A DNA stretch of 8,658 nucleotides from Woeseiaceae bacterium (GTDB lineage: Bacteria; Pseudomonadota; Gammaproteobacteria; Steroidobacterales; Woeseiaceae), in NCBI GenBank assembly GCA_022866645.1, contig JALHUQ010000249.1, positions 1-8,658 on the forward strand, given 5' to 3'. Under the pieces are notes generated by a model. The model worked only from the letters and a program-made list of their open reading frames with translations. It was not told where the DNA came from and ran no database searches. A program made the position numbers and the translations under genes. This document shows, piece after piece, positions 1 to 5,064 of this stretch. Every line of letters starts with the position of its first letter. Within the stretch, counting starts at the first letter, position 1.

Positions 1-192
1 CGTCCGTCGGGTTTGCGGATCCCCGGACAATTGTTTTGCCCGTACACCAGGCAAACTGGCCATGAAAATGTCGTCCAGCTCATCAACCTGAATGAACGCT
101 GGATACGGTAGCTTCGGCGGACCGCTCGCACAGCCGGAGATGACCATCGATGCAAGGATCAATGCCAAACGGCGCCTTAATCGGGATTCCAT
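1..192 (-). CDS. Lipoprotein, probable cupin-like (DUF4437/ChrR-type), N-terminal fragment
   Basis: Only the first 64 codons are in the window; the gene runs off the left edge. The translation starts with a charged MESRLRRR segment, then a hydrophobic stretch (LALILASMVI) and a lipobox ISGC, so Cys21 should be lipidated after signal peptidase II cleavage. The residue after Cys is Ala, not Asp, which by the usual Lol rule predicts transfer to the outer membrane. The mature part reads through FIQVDELDDIFMASLPGVRA and then KQLSGDPQTRR. I associate this 'LPGVRAK-L-GDP-T-R' pattern with cupin-like proteins of the DUF4437 type, but this is recall of a family pattern and the cupin core lies outside the window. 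The start is the ATG at 192, 20 bases downstream of a strong terminator, so the gene either uses a promoter overlapping that hairpin or depends on read-through. Lipoprotein nature is well supported; the family assignment is tentative. Confidence 0.7.
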   Translation of the reverse strand, partial: MESRLRRRLALILASMVISGCASGPPKLPYPAFIQVDELDDIFMASLPGVRAKQLSGDPQTRRT

Positions 193-212
193 TGTTGTCT
201 ACTCAGCTGGCA

Positions 213-241
213 AGAAAAAAGCCGCCCAGAAACTGGGCGGC
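213..241 (-). terminator. Strong Rho-independent terminator
   Basis: On the minus strand a perfect 9-bp stem, GCCGCCCAG / CTGGGCGGC, closes a 3-base TTT loop and is followed directly by six T residues (220 down to 215). The plus strand has no T-run after the hairpin, so it works in one direction only. It sits between an unidentified minus-strand stretch (about 242-440) and the lipoprotein start at 192. It therefore either ends a short transcript or acts as an attenuator for the lipoprotein gene. Confidence 0.85.
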
Positions 242-440
242 ATACTAAGCAGAAGATGTATTGGGCTGGCTTCAGATCGCATTCGAATAATATGAAACAT
301 CAATGTTGCAACAGTATTCGGCGTGCTCTGGGTTCCAGTTGGCGATCCACTTCGTCGTCGGCTGCAATTGATTGCAGGTAAGCAATTGCTCGAGTGACGT
401 GTTGAGAGGGTTCACGTATCACCCGCCTTCGATTCATGCT
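242..440 (-). other. Unidentified short unit or leader ending at the terminator
   Basis: This minus-strand stretch lies between the PPOX promoter region and the terminator at 213-241. Something must be transcribed through it for that terminator to have a purpose. Two overlapping small reading frames are visible. One runs from an ATG at 437 to a TGA at 300 (45 residues, with a helical-looking segment AIAYLQSIAADDEVDRQL). The other runs from a GTG at 415 to a TGA at 272 (47 residues, Trp/Asn/Tyr-rich at its end, with WIANWNPEHAEYCC). Neither has a well-placed Shine-Dalgarno, and I recognise neither protein. The RNA could also fold: ACGTG/CACGT arms near 415-395 and GCAATTG/CAATTGC arms near 390-364. 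It may be a small RNA, a short protein gene or an attenuating leader. I see no tRNA or known RNA family in it. Confidence 0.25.
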
Positions 441-489
441 TCCGGCATGGCGGTCCGCTCGCTTGCCTTCCTACATCTCATCTCCGTGC

Positions 490-504
490 GTACCGATTTG
501 GTAC
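490..504. repeat. Short inverted repeat GTACC-N5-GGTAC
   Basis: Perfect 5-bp arms (490-494 and 500-504) around GATTT, followed by the palindrome CCGGCCGG at 504-511. It lies about 50 bases upstream of the PPOX promoter candidate. It could be an operator or simply chance; no T-run follows, so it is not a terminator. Confidence 0.25.
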
Positions 505-554
505 CGGCCGGATGCTACTACATATAGTATTGGAAGGCGAGCAAACCACTACAT

Positions 555-583
555 TTGGTGAGCCGTCAAATTTCCGGTATAAA
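555..583 (+). promoter_or_regulatory. Sigma-70-type promoter candidate for the PPOX gene
   Basis: A -35 element TTGGTG (555-560) and a -10 element TATAAA (578-583) are separated by exactly 17 bases. Transcription would begin near 590, giving a leader of about 33 bases that carries the GGAG ribosome site before the GTG at 623. This supports the GTG start over the upstream ATG at 512, which would lie outside the transcript. Confidence 0.5.
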
Positions 584-622
584 CGTGCTCCAATATTCCT
601 GTTCCGGCACGGAGATCGCGCA

Positions 623-1285
623 GTGAGCAAAGCGTACGAAATCAGCAAACAAAACAAAGTTCGCCAACTAAAAGAAAAGGCTGACTACGATAGAGCCACT
701 GTTCACGAGATCCTTGATTCTGCACTGATCGCGTCCGTCGGTTTTGTACAGGACGGCCAGCCGGTCGTCGTACCAATGCTCTTCGGCCGTGAAGGGGAAA
801 CTGTGTTTTTGCACGGTGCACGCAAAGCGCGGGTTATTCGTTTGCTTGAGGGTACGACGACAGCCTGTCTGAACGTGACTCATGTCGACGGGCTGGTCTA
901 CGCGCGATCAGCGTTCAACTCTTCCATGAATTATCGATCGGTCACAGTGTTCGGAAAGCCGCGCCTCGTGGAGGGCACTGATGAGAAGCTGCATGCGCTC
1001 AGGGTGATCGCGGAAAGCACCATGCCTGGCCGCTGGGGCGAGGTGCGCGATTCCCACATTAACGAAATCAAGAAGACGGGTGTTATTGCGCTCGAAATCG
1101 AGTCCGCCTCAGCGAAAGTAGCGAACGCCATGCCAAAAGACGAAGAGGAAGACTACGACATCCCAATTTGGGCCGGCGTACTACCGCTGGTATCAGCTTT
1201 CACTGCATTGCGATCGGACGATCGCTTGCTGGATGGCGTTGAACCATCGGCGGTAGTGAAAGCGATGCAAGGCAAGATCCTATAA
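623..1285 (+). CDS. Pyridoxamine 5'-phosphate oxidase-family (split-barrel) flavoprotein
   Basis: A 220-residue protein of the PPOX-class FMN-binding family (Pyridox_ox_2 type). Visible family signatures are YDRATVHEILDSALIASVGF (22-41), the VVVPMLFGREGETVFLHG strand pair (48-65), and GLVYARSAFNSSMNYRSV followed by TVFGKPRLVE (90-117). A typical C-terminal part has EIESASAKV, DEEEDYDIPIWAGVLPL. Family members are cytosolic split-barrel proteins that bind FMN or related flavins, but this subgroup has no firmly assigned substrate and is not the vitamin B6 PdxH. I chose the GTG at 623 because a GGAG lies 8 bases before it, the promoter candidate lies behind it, and homology-like sequence begins there; the frame stays open to an ATG at 512 but that extension looks non-family. 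The gene stands alone on the plus strand. Its stop overlaps by 6 bases the 3' end of the convergent methyltransferase gene, with no terminator between them. Confidence 0.85.
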   Translation: MSKAYEISKQNKVRQLKEKADYDRATVHEILDSALIASVGFVQDGQPVVVPMLFGREGETVFLHGARKARVIRLLEGTTTACLNVTHVDGLVYARSAFNSSMNYRSVTVFGKPRLVEGTDEKLHALRVIAESTMPGRWGEVRDSHINEIKKTGVIALEIESASAKVANAMPKDEEEDYDIPIWAGVLPLVSAFTALRSDDRLLDGVEPSAVVKAMQGKIL

Positions 1286-1768
1286 CAGCCCGCGACTGTT
1301 CTCCGCTTCCAGTCGCAGTAAGGCTTCCTTGGTATCGAGGCCGCCACCAAAGCCCGTCAGGTCACCACTGCTACCGATCACCCGGTGGCAGGGCACGATG
1401 ATCGGAATCGGGTTGCGCCCGTTCGCGGCGCCAACCGCCCGCATGGCTTTCGGCCGACCGATTTGCCTGGCTATCGCGCCGTAAGACTTCGTCTCGCCGT
1501 ACGGAATTTGCAAGAGAGCTTGCAGGACGCTGACTTGAAACTCGGTGCCTGTCAGTGCCAGCGGCAAATCAAATTCCTTTCGTTGGCCGGAGAAATACTC
1601 GCTCAGTTGCTTGCGTGCAACTTCAAAGGGCTCTTCGTTATAGATCCAATCAGCTTCCGGATCACGTCGCATCGCACCTTTCGGAAATCCGATCATCGAC
1701 AGCAAGTCGGCCTCACCCGCCAGCAGTAGCTCACCGATCGGCGTATCAAAGTAACAGTAGTACATCAT
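1280..1768 (-). CDS. ogt: Methylated-DNA--[protein]-cysteine S-methyltransferase (Ogt type)
   Basis: A 162-residue cytosolic suicide enzyme that moves the alkyl group from O6-alkylguanine (and O4-alkylthymine) to its own cysteine. The C-terminal DNA-binding methyltransferase domain shows the active-site motif PCHRVI, with the acceptor at Cys127. The motif RAVGAANGRNP (110-120) carries the Arg finger (Arg110) and the Asn hinge, and GTEFQVSVLQAL with IPYG marks the start of the helix-turn-helix domain. Residues 1-70 fit the short N-terminal ribonuclease-like domain. Length is usual for Ogt and much shorter than Ada. It follows the AlkA fusion gene directly (that gene's last base is 1769), so the two should be one operon. 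Two ATG codons are in tandem (1768 and 1765). The Shine-Dalgarno GGAGG lies inside the last codons of the upstream gene and is 4 or 7 bases away, so the second ATG may be the real start. Confidence 0.93.
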   Translation of the reverse strand: MMYYCYFDTPIGELLLAGEADLLSMIGFPKGAMRRDPEADWIYNEEPFEVARKQLSEYFSGQRKEFDLPLALTGTEFQVSVLQALLQIPYGETKSYGAIARQIGRPKAMRAVGAANGRNPIPIIVPCHRVIGSSGDLTGFGGGLDTKEALLRLEAENSRGLL

Positions 1769-3253
1769 TCATCCTCCAGAGTTCGCATCAGAACTCCATA
1801 ACAATAATGCCGCGTAGGCTCGCCACGGGCGCCACGCTTCGGCGCGGGCTTTGAGCTCGGCGGGTTTCAGGCGCTCGCGATTTGGCGCATCGAACGCCCG
1901 TAATAAACCCAGATCCGAGTGCGGAAAGGCATCCGGGTCCTTCAGGGCTCGCATCGCTACGTACTGTGCCGTCCACTGGCCGATGCCCTTAATTGCGACC
2001 AGCGATTTGCAAAAATCATCGATGTCCTGCGCCGGGTCAAAATTGATCTGGCCCTCCACCACGCTTTTTGCCACGCGCCGGATCGTATCCGCGCGACTGC
2101 GAATAATCCCCAGGTCGCCAAGACGGGCGCGCAGCAGCTTGTCCGCTCGTGGAAAAAGGGTGTGTGGTCTCTTCTCGTCCGGGATGCCGGGAACGGCGAC
2201 ATTAAGCGGCTCGCCGTAGCGCTTTGCGAGCCGGCCCGAAAGCGTCGTCGCCGCCGCGACCGATATTTGCTGCCCGAGAATGGCCCGAACGGTGAGCTCG
2301 AATCCATCCCAGACACCAGGAACACGGATTCCCGGCTGCTTTCGAAGCAGTGGCCGCAAGTGCCTGTCACGTGACAAGACTCTGGATACGTCGCCGGGCG
2401 AAGCGTCAAGATCGAAAATTCCCCGTACGCGCTGAATGATCGGCAGCAGCGATCGGGTTCCCGCACCGTGCACGGTAAGCAATATATTTTCACCACCGTC
2501 ATGAAGGTCAATGATGCTGTTCGAACCGTCGACGGTTACGCTGCGTAAATATCGGCCCTCGTGCACAACTTCGACGCCGGGGATCGCCCTGCCCGCGAAG
2601 AACTGCAACATATTCTCGAAAGCAAACGGCGACCGGTACGGTAGCTGAACCGTCAATCCCGCCGAAGGTTCGATAACCGCGCGCCGCTTCCTTAGTTCTC
2701 GTGGCGTTCGACCGTAGGTATTCCTGAAGGCATCATTAAATCGACGTGTACTGCCAAAACCGGAGGCGATCGCAATATCCGCCATAGGCAACGTTGTTTG
2801 ATCGATGAGACGCTTCGCAAAATGCAATCTCTGCGTGTGCGCGACCGCGAGCGGACTCGCGCCCAGATGCTTCGTAAACAGGCGCCGCAAATGTCGGCTG
2901 GTCACACCGAGTCGGTCGGCGAGCCTCTCGATGTCGCCATCGTCCAGCGCGCCATCCGCGATCAGGCGCAAACCGCGGCGCACGGTTGTCGATGTTCCTT
3001 CCCACGCCGGCGTACCGGGGGCACATTCCGGGCGGCAACGAAGGCACGGGCGAAATCCGGCTTCTCCGGCGGCGGCGGCCGTCGGATAGAACGTGACGTT
3101 TTCGCTTTTCGGCGAATTTGCCGGGCAGACCGGCCGGCAATAAATCCCGGTCGTCTTAACACCGATGAAGAAACGCCCGTCAAAACGAGCATCACGAGAG
3201 AGCCTCGCCTGTTCGAATCTCGCAGTATCTGAAATGTTTGAATTCCGGAGCAT
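1769..3253 (-). CDS. alkA: Ada-N / AraC-HTH / AlkA fusion: 3-methyladenine DNA glycosylase II with sensor domain
   Basis: A three-part protein of 494 residues from the ATG at 3253. First, an Ada metal-binding domain: GIYCRPVCPA and FRPCLRCRPE supply four zinc Cys (39, 43, 70, 73 in this numbering). The first aligns with E. coli Ada Cys38, which takes the methyl group from methylphosphotriesters. Second, an AraC-type helix-turn-helix region (about 90-190) with LADRLGVTSRHLRRLF and the signature IAIASGFGSTRRFNDAFR. Third, an AlkA glycosylase domain (about 200-480) with LTVRAILGQQISVAAA, the helix-hairpin-helix IKGIGQWTAQYVAMRAL and the catalytic Asp447 in FPHSDLGL. It should excise 3-methyladenine and related bases and, by analogy to Ada, activate alkylation-response genes, probably its own operon with ogt. 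A TTG start at 3283 would add ten residues, but the family usually starts near the ATG. The start region lies inside a large inverted repeat. Confidence 0.92.
   Translation of the reverse strand: MLRNSNISDTARFEQARLSRDARFDGRFFIGVKTTGIYCRPVCPANSPKSENVTFYPTAAAAGEAGFRPCLRCRPECAPGTPAWEGTSTTVRRGLRLIADGALDDGDIERLADRLGVTSRHLRRLFTKHLGASPLAVAHTQRLHFAKRLIDQTTLPMADIAIASGFGSTRRFNDAFRNTYGRTPRELRKRRAVIEPSAGLTVQLPYRSPFAFENMLQFFAGRAIPGVEVVHEGRYLRSVTVDGSNSIIDLHDGGENILLTVHGAGTRSLLPIIQRVRGIFDLDASPGDVSRVLSRDRHLRPLLRKQPGIRVPGVWDGFELTVRAILGQQISVAAATTLSGRLAKRYGEPLNVAVPGIPDEKRPHTLFPRADKLLRARLGDLGIIRSRADTIRRVAKSVVEGQINFDPAQDIDDFCKSLVAIKGIGQWTAQYVAMRALKDPDAFPHSDLGLLRAFDAPNRERLKPAELKARAEAWRPWRAYAALLLWSSDANSGG
1773..1778 (-). 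promoter_or_regulatory. Ribosome binding site of ogt inside the end of alkA
   Basis: The minus-strand sequence TCTGGAGGATGAATGATG joins the last alkA codons (Ser-Gly-Gly-stop) to the ogt start. GGAGG is a near-perfect anti-16S match, 4 bases from the first ATG and 7 from the second. Its position in codons of the upstream gene suggests translational coupling. Confidence 0.7.
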
Positions 3254-3285
3254 GCGCAAAGTATACGCGCACTCCGGATTCAAAC
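3236..3285. repeat. Large imperfect inverted repeat over the alkA start
   Basis: Left arm 3236-3257 and right arm 3267-3285 match over 19 bp, with two small interruptions in the left arm (one extra T in GAATTCC and the extra CA at 3251-3252). The loop is 3258-3266 (AAAGTATAC). On the minus strand the order is GTTTGAAT, CCGGAG, TGCGC, loop GTATACTTT, GCGCA, TG, CTCCGG, A, ATTCAAAC. Neither strand has a T-run after it, so it is not an intrinsic terminator. It covers the presumed alkA -10 element and the ATG. It could be an operator, a cruciform-forming element or, if transcription starts upstream, an RNA hairpin hiding the start codon. Confidence 0.85.
3260..3265 (-). promoter_or_regulatory. 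Possible -10 element of the alkA-ogt operon
   Basis: The minus-strand hexamer TATACT matches the -10 consensus at five of six positions and lies in the loop of the inverted repeat. No good -35 is seen at 16-18 bases, as expected for an activator-dependent promoter. Six bases (TTGCGC) separate it from the ATG at 3253, so a transcript from here would start at or next to the AUG and be leaderless. I did not find a convincing Ada box of the E. coli type nearby. Confidence 0.4.
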
Positions 3286-3318
3286 TAGCCAGATTCGGAC
3301 CTATATGCCGAGATCCCT

Positions 3319-4077
3319 TTACGCCGCGTTACGGGTGTGGCGGACGCGTTCTCCGAGCCACTCAGCGAGGTCATCCGAGCCACCGATATGCTCACCGTCA
3401 ATAAACACTTGTGGATAAGTAATCTTTGAAGAAACAGCGCGCAGCGTTTGATCCGTGTAGTCACGATTCAGAACCAGCTCTTCATATTCGATACCGGCGT
3501 CATGCAGCATGCCCTTCGCGCGCGCGCAAAAACCGCATCCTTCACGAGTGAAAATAGCCACGTCGTGCGGAAGCACGCCCTCAGGGGCAAGGTAGGTAAG
3601 CATCGTATCGGCATCGGAAACGCCATACGGATCACCCGGAACCTCCGGTTCGATAAACATCTTTTCAACGACGCCATTGCGAACCAGCATCGAGTAACGC
3701 CACGAGCGCCTCCCAAATCCGAGGTTTCCCTTGTCAACAAGGAGACCCATTTGGTCGGAAAATTCGCCATTTCCGTCTGGCAGGAATGTCACTCGGTCAG
3801 CCTTCTGACTGCGCTTCCATTCGTTCATGACGAAAGCATCATTCACCGATACACAGATGATTTCGTCTACACCGCTGGCTCGAAACTGCGGGGCAAGCTG
3901 GTTGTACCGCGGCACGTGGGACGACGAGCACGTCGGCGTAAACGCGCCCGGCAATGAAAACAAGACGACGGTCTTGCCATCGAAAATTTCAGCTGACTTT
4001 ACATCAACCCACTCATGCCCTTTGCGGGTGTGGAATGTGACGTCAGGAATGTGTTGTCCTTCAAGATTCTTCAACAT
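3319..4077 (-). CDS. Peroxiredoxin-glutaredoxin hybrid (Prx5/Grx fusion, glutathione peroxidase-like peroxiredoxin)
   Basis: A 252-residue cytosolic enzyme that reduces hydrogen peroxide and alkyl hydroperoxides with electrons from glutathione. Residues 1-165 form a Prx5-type peroxiredoxin: PGAFTPTCSSSH carries the peroxidatic Cys50 with the preceding Thr47, and RRSWRYSML carries the conserved Arg. Residues 172-248 form a glutaredoxin domain with the redox motif CGFC (Cys181, Cys184), the cis-proline TYPQVFI (Pro222) and the glutathione-binding GGSDDL. This arrangement is the one known from Haemophilus and Neisseria hybrids, where the glutaredoxin part recycles the peroxidatic Cys. The start at 4077 is supported by an AGGAG six bases upstream. 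The gene is divergent from oxyR, and its promoter candidate overlaps a LysR-type box, so OxyR activation under peroxide stress is very likely. Confidence 0.95.
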   Translation of the reverse strand: MLKNLEGQHIPDVTFHTRKGHEWVDVKSAEIFDGKTVVLFSLPGAFTPTCSSSHVPRYNQLAPQFRASGVDEIICVSVNDAFVMNEWKRSQKADRVTFLPDGNGEFSDQMGLLVDKGNLGFGRRSWRYSMLVRNGVVEKMFIEPEVPGDPYGVSDADTMLTYLAPEGVLPHDVAIFTREGCGFCARAKGMLHDAGIEYEELVLNRDYTDQTLRAVSSKITYPQVFIDGEHIGGSDDLAEWLGERVRHTRNAA

Positions 4078-4106
4078 TTTATTCTCCTCGAGTTGATTTG
4101 AGCTTC

Positions 4107-4135
4107 AGTATGGCGGCCTCGAATTAATAAATAAA
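4107..4135 (-). promoter_or_regulatory. Promoter candidate of the peroxiredoxin-glutaredoxin gene
   Basis: Read on the minus strand: a weak -35 TTTATT (4135-4130), 17 bases, then -10 CATACT (4112-4107). Transcription would begin near 4100, leaving about 22 leader bases that hold the AGGAG site. The poor -35 and its overlap with the inverted repeat at 4124-4144 fit an OxyR-activated promoter. Confidence 0.4.
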
Positions 4136-4144
4136 ACAGATTAA
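4124..4144. promoter_or_regulatory. Candidate LysR-type (OxyR) operator TTAAT-N11-ATTAA
   Basis: An inverted repeat with 5-bp arms (4124-4128 and 4140-4144) separated by 11 bases has the T-N11-A shape of LysR-family sites. It lies in the 96-bp divergent spacer, over the -35 of the peroxiredoxin gene and the -35 position of oxyR. The E. coli OxyR consensus (ATAG...CTAT units) is not clearly visible, and the region is AT-rich, so chance is possible. Confidence 0.35.
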
Positions 4145-4150
4145 ACGTAA

Positions 4151-4156
4151 TATAAT
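4151..4156 (+). promoter_or_regulatory. Consensus -10 element of oxyR
   Basis: A perfect TATAAT hexamer, with no good -35 seventeen bases upstream (TAAATA at 4128-4133). Transcription would begin near 4163, only about 11 bases before the oxyR ATG at 4174, and no Shine-Dalgarno is present in that leader. Confidence 0.55.
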
Positions 4157-4173
4157 GTGCTACTTTATCGATA

Positions 4174-5064
4174 ATGCGATCACCAACAATAAAACAGCTA
4201 CGCTATTTCGTTACTCTATGTGAGGAACAACATTTCGGTCGCGCCGCGAAACGATGTTTCGTCTCACAATCGGCTTTCAGCAATGCTCTTCAGGAACTTG
4301 AGTCGACGCTCGCAACACAGCTGGTCGACCGGACTAATCGCAGCGTCACCGTCACGGCGGTGGGTCAGGACGTTGCTACACAGGCGCGACTCGTATTGCG
4401 GGATGTCGATAGTCTCGTCGAAATCGCACAGGGGAACACCAAACCACTGTGCGGTGAGTTGCGGTTAGGCGTAATTCCCACCATTGCGCCGTTTGTGCTG
4501 CCGACTGCGCTACCTAAAATCAGAAAGGCGTTCCCGCAGCTTCAGCTGCTGCTGATCGAAGACCAGACACAACGCGTCTACGAGCGCCTAATGGCCGGCG
4601 AAGTGGATGTTCTGCTGCTCGCCCTGCCCTGGGCGATGCAGGGCGTGGAAGAGCGTATCCTCTATCGTGACGAGTTTTGCCTTGCCTACCGTGAGGGAAC
4701 AGCTCGCGTCGATCCCGAAAATTATCGTTTCAATCGACTGGATTCCGACAGCGTTCTACTACTGGAAGACGGACACTGTCTGAGAGACCACGCGCTGGCG
4801 GCCTGCAAGATACGCAATACGGAAAAGATCCGCCGATTCGGCGCCAGCAGCTTGTTGACGTTGATCGAAATGGTAGACGCTGATCTCGGCATTACATTTC
4901 TCCCCGAAATGGCGCGCGGTAGCACCTTGTTGCGCAACACGCGTGTGCGTCTGCACTCCCTCAGTGACAATAGCTATCGCAATATCGGCTTGGTGTGGCG
5001 CAAGGGCAGCCAACGTGTGAGCGAGTTTCAGCTGTTGGGGGACTTTTTTCGAGACAATCGCTGA
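4174..5064 (+). CDS. oxyR: OxyR, hydrogen peroxide-sensing LysR-family regulator
   Basis: A 296-residue LysR-type transcription factor. The N-terminal winged helix-turn-helix (about 1-62) reads IKQLRYFVTLCEEQHFGRAA then SQSAFSNALQELE. The C-terminal effector domain begins with GELRLGVIPTIAPFVLP. The OxyR-specific sensor segment is LLLEDGHCLRDHALAAC: Cys202 and Cys211 have the nine-residue spacing of E. coli Cys199 and Cys208, which form the activating disulfide under peroxide. The following DLGITFLPEMA also matches OxyR. It should activate the divergent peroxiredoxin-glutaredoxin gene and probably repress itself. Start at 4174 fits the normal OxyR N-terminus; there is almost no leader and no Shine-Dalgarno, and a 10-bp palindrome TTATCGATAA (4165-4174) touches the start codon. 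The last 37 bases overlap the opposite-strand end of the GGDEF-EAL gene. Confidence 0.95.
   Translation: MRSPTIKQLRYFVTLCEEQHFGRAAKRCFVSQSAFSNALQELESTLATQLVDRTNRSVTVTAVGQDVATQARLVLRDVDSLVEIAQGNTKPLCGELRLGVIPTIAPFVLPTALPKIRKAFPQLQLLLIEDQTQRVYERLMAGEVDVLLLALPWAMQGVEERILYRDEFCLAYREGTARVDPENYRFNRLDSDSVLLLEDGHCLRDHALAACKIRNTEKIRRFGASSLLTLIEMVDADLGITFLPEMARGSTLLRNTRVRLHSLSDNSYRNIGLVWRKGSQRVSEFQLLGDFFRDNR

Noticed and set aside
408..424. GGGTTCACGTATCACCC, resembling a tRNA T-arm
   Set aside because: The stem is only three pairs with an 11-base loop, and no acceptor, D or anticodon arm surrounds it.
512..622. Upstream ATG extension of the PPOX gene by 37 residues
   Set aside because: The extra residues do not look like the family N-terminus, they include the promoter candidate at 555-583, and the GTG at 623 has a GGAG at good distance.
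1851..2374. Long plus-strand open frames opposite alkA
   Set aside because: Arg/Ser-rich low-likelihood proteins lying antisense to a fully recognisable glycosylase; they are frame shadows of a GC-rich gene.
2798..3232. Plus-strand 144-residue open frame opposite the Ada domain
   Set aside because: Covers the Ada zinc and helix-turn-helix coding region on the other strand and shows no family pattern.
3241..3260. Possible Ada box before alkA
   Set aside because: AAT and GCAA elements are present, but their spacing (12 bases) does not match the described Ada site.
3513..3530. Alternating CG run, possible Z-DNA or repeat
   Set aside because: It is explained by Cys-Ala-Arg-Ala-Lys codons just after the CGFC motif of the glutaredoxin domain.
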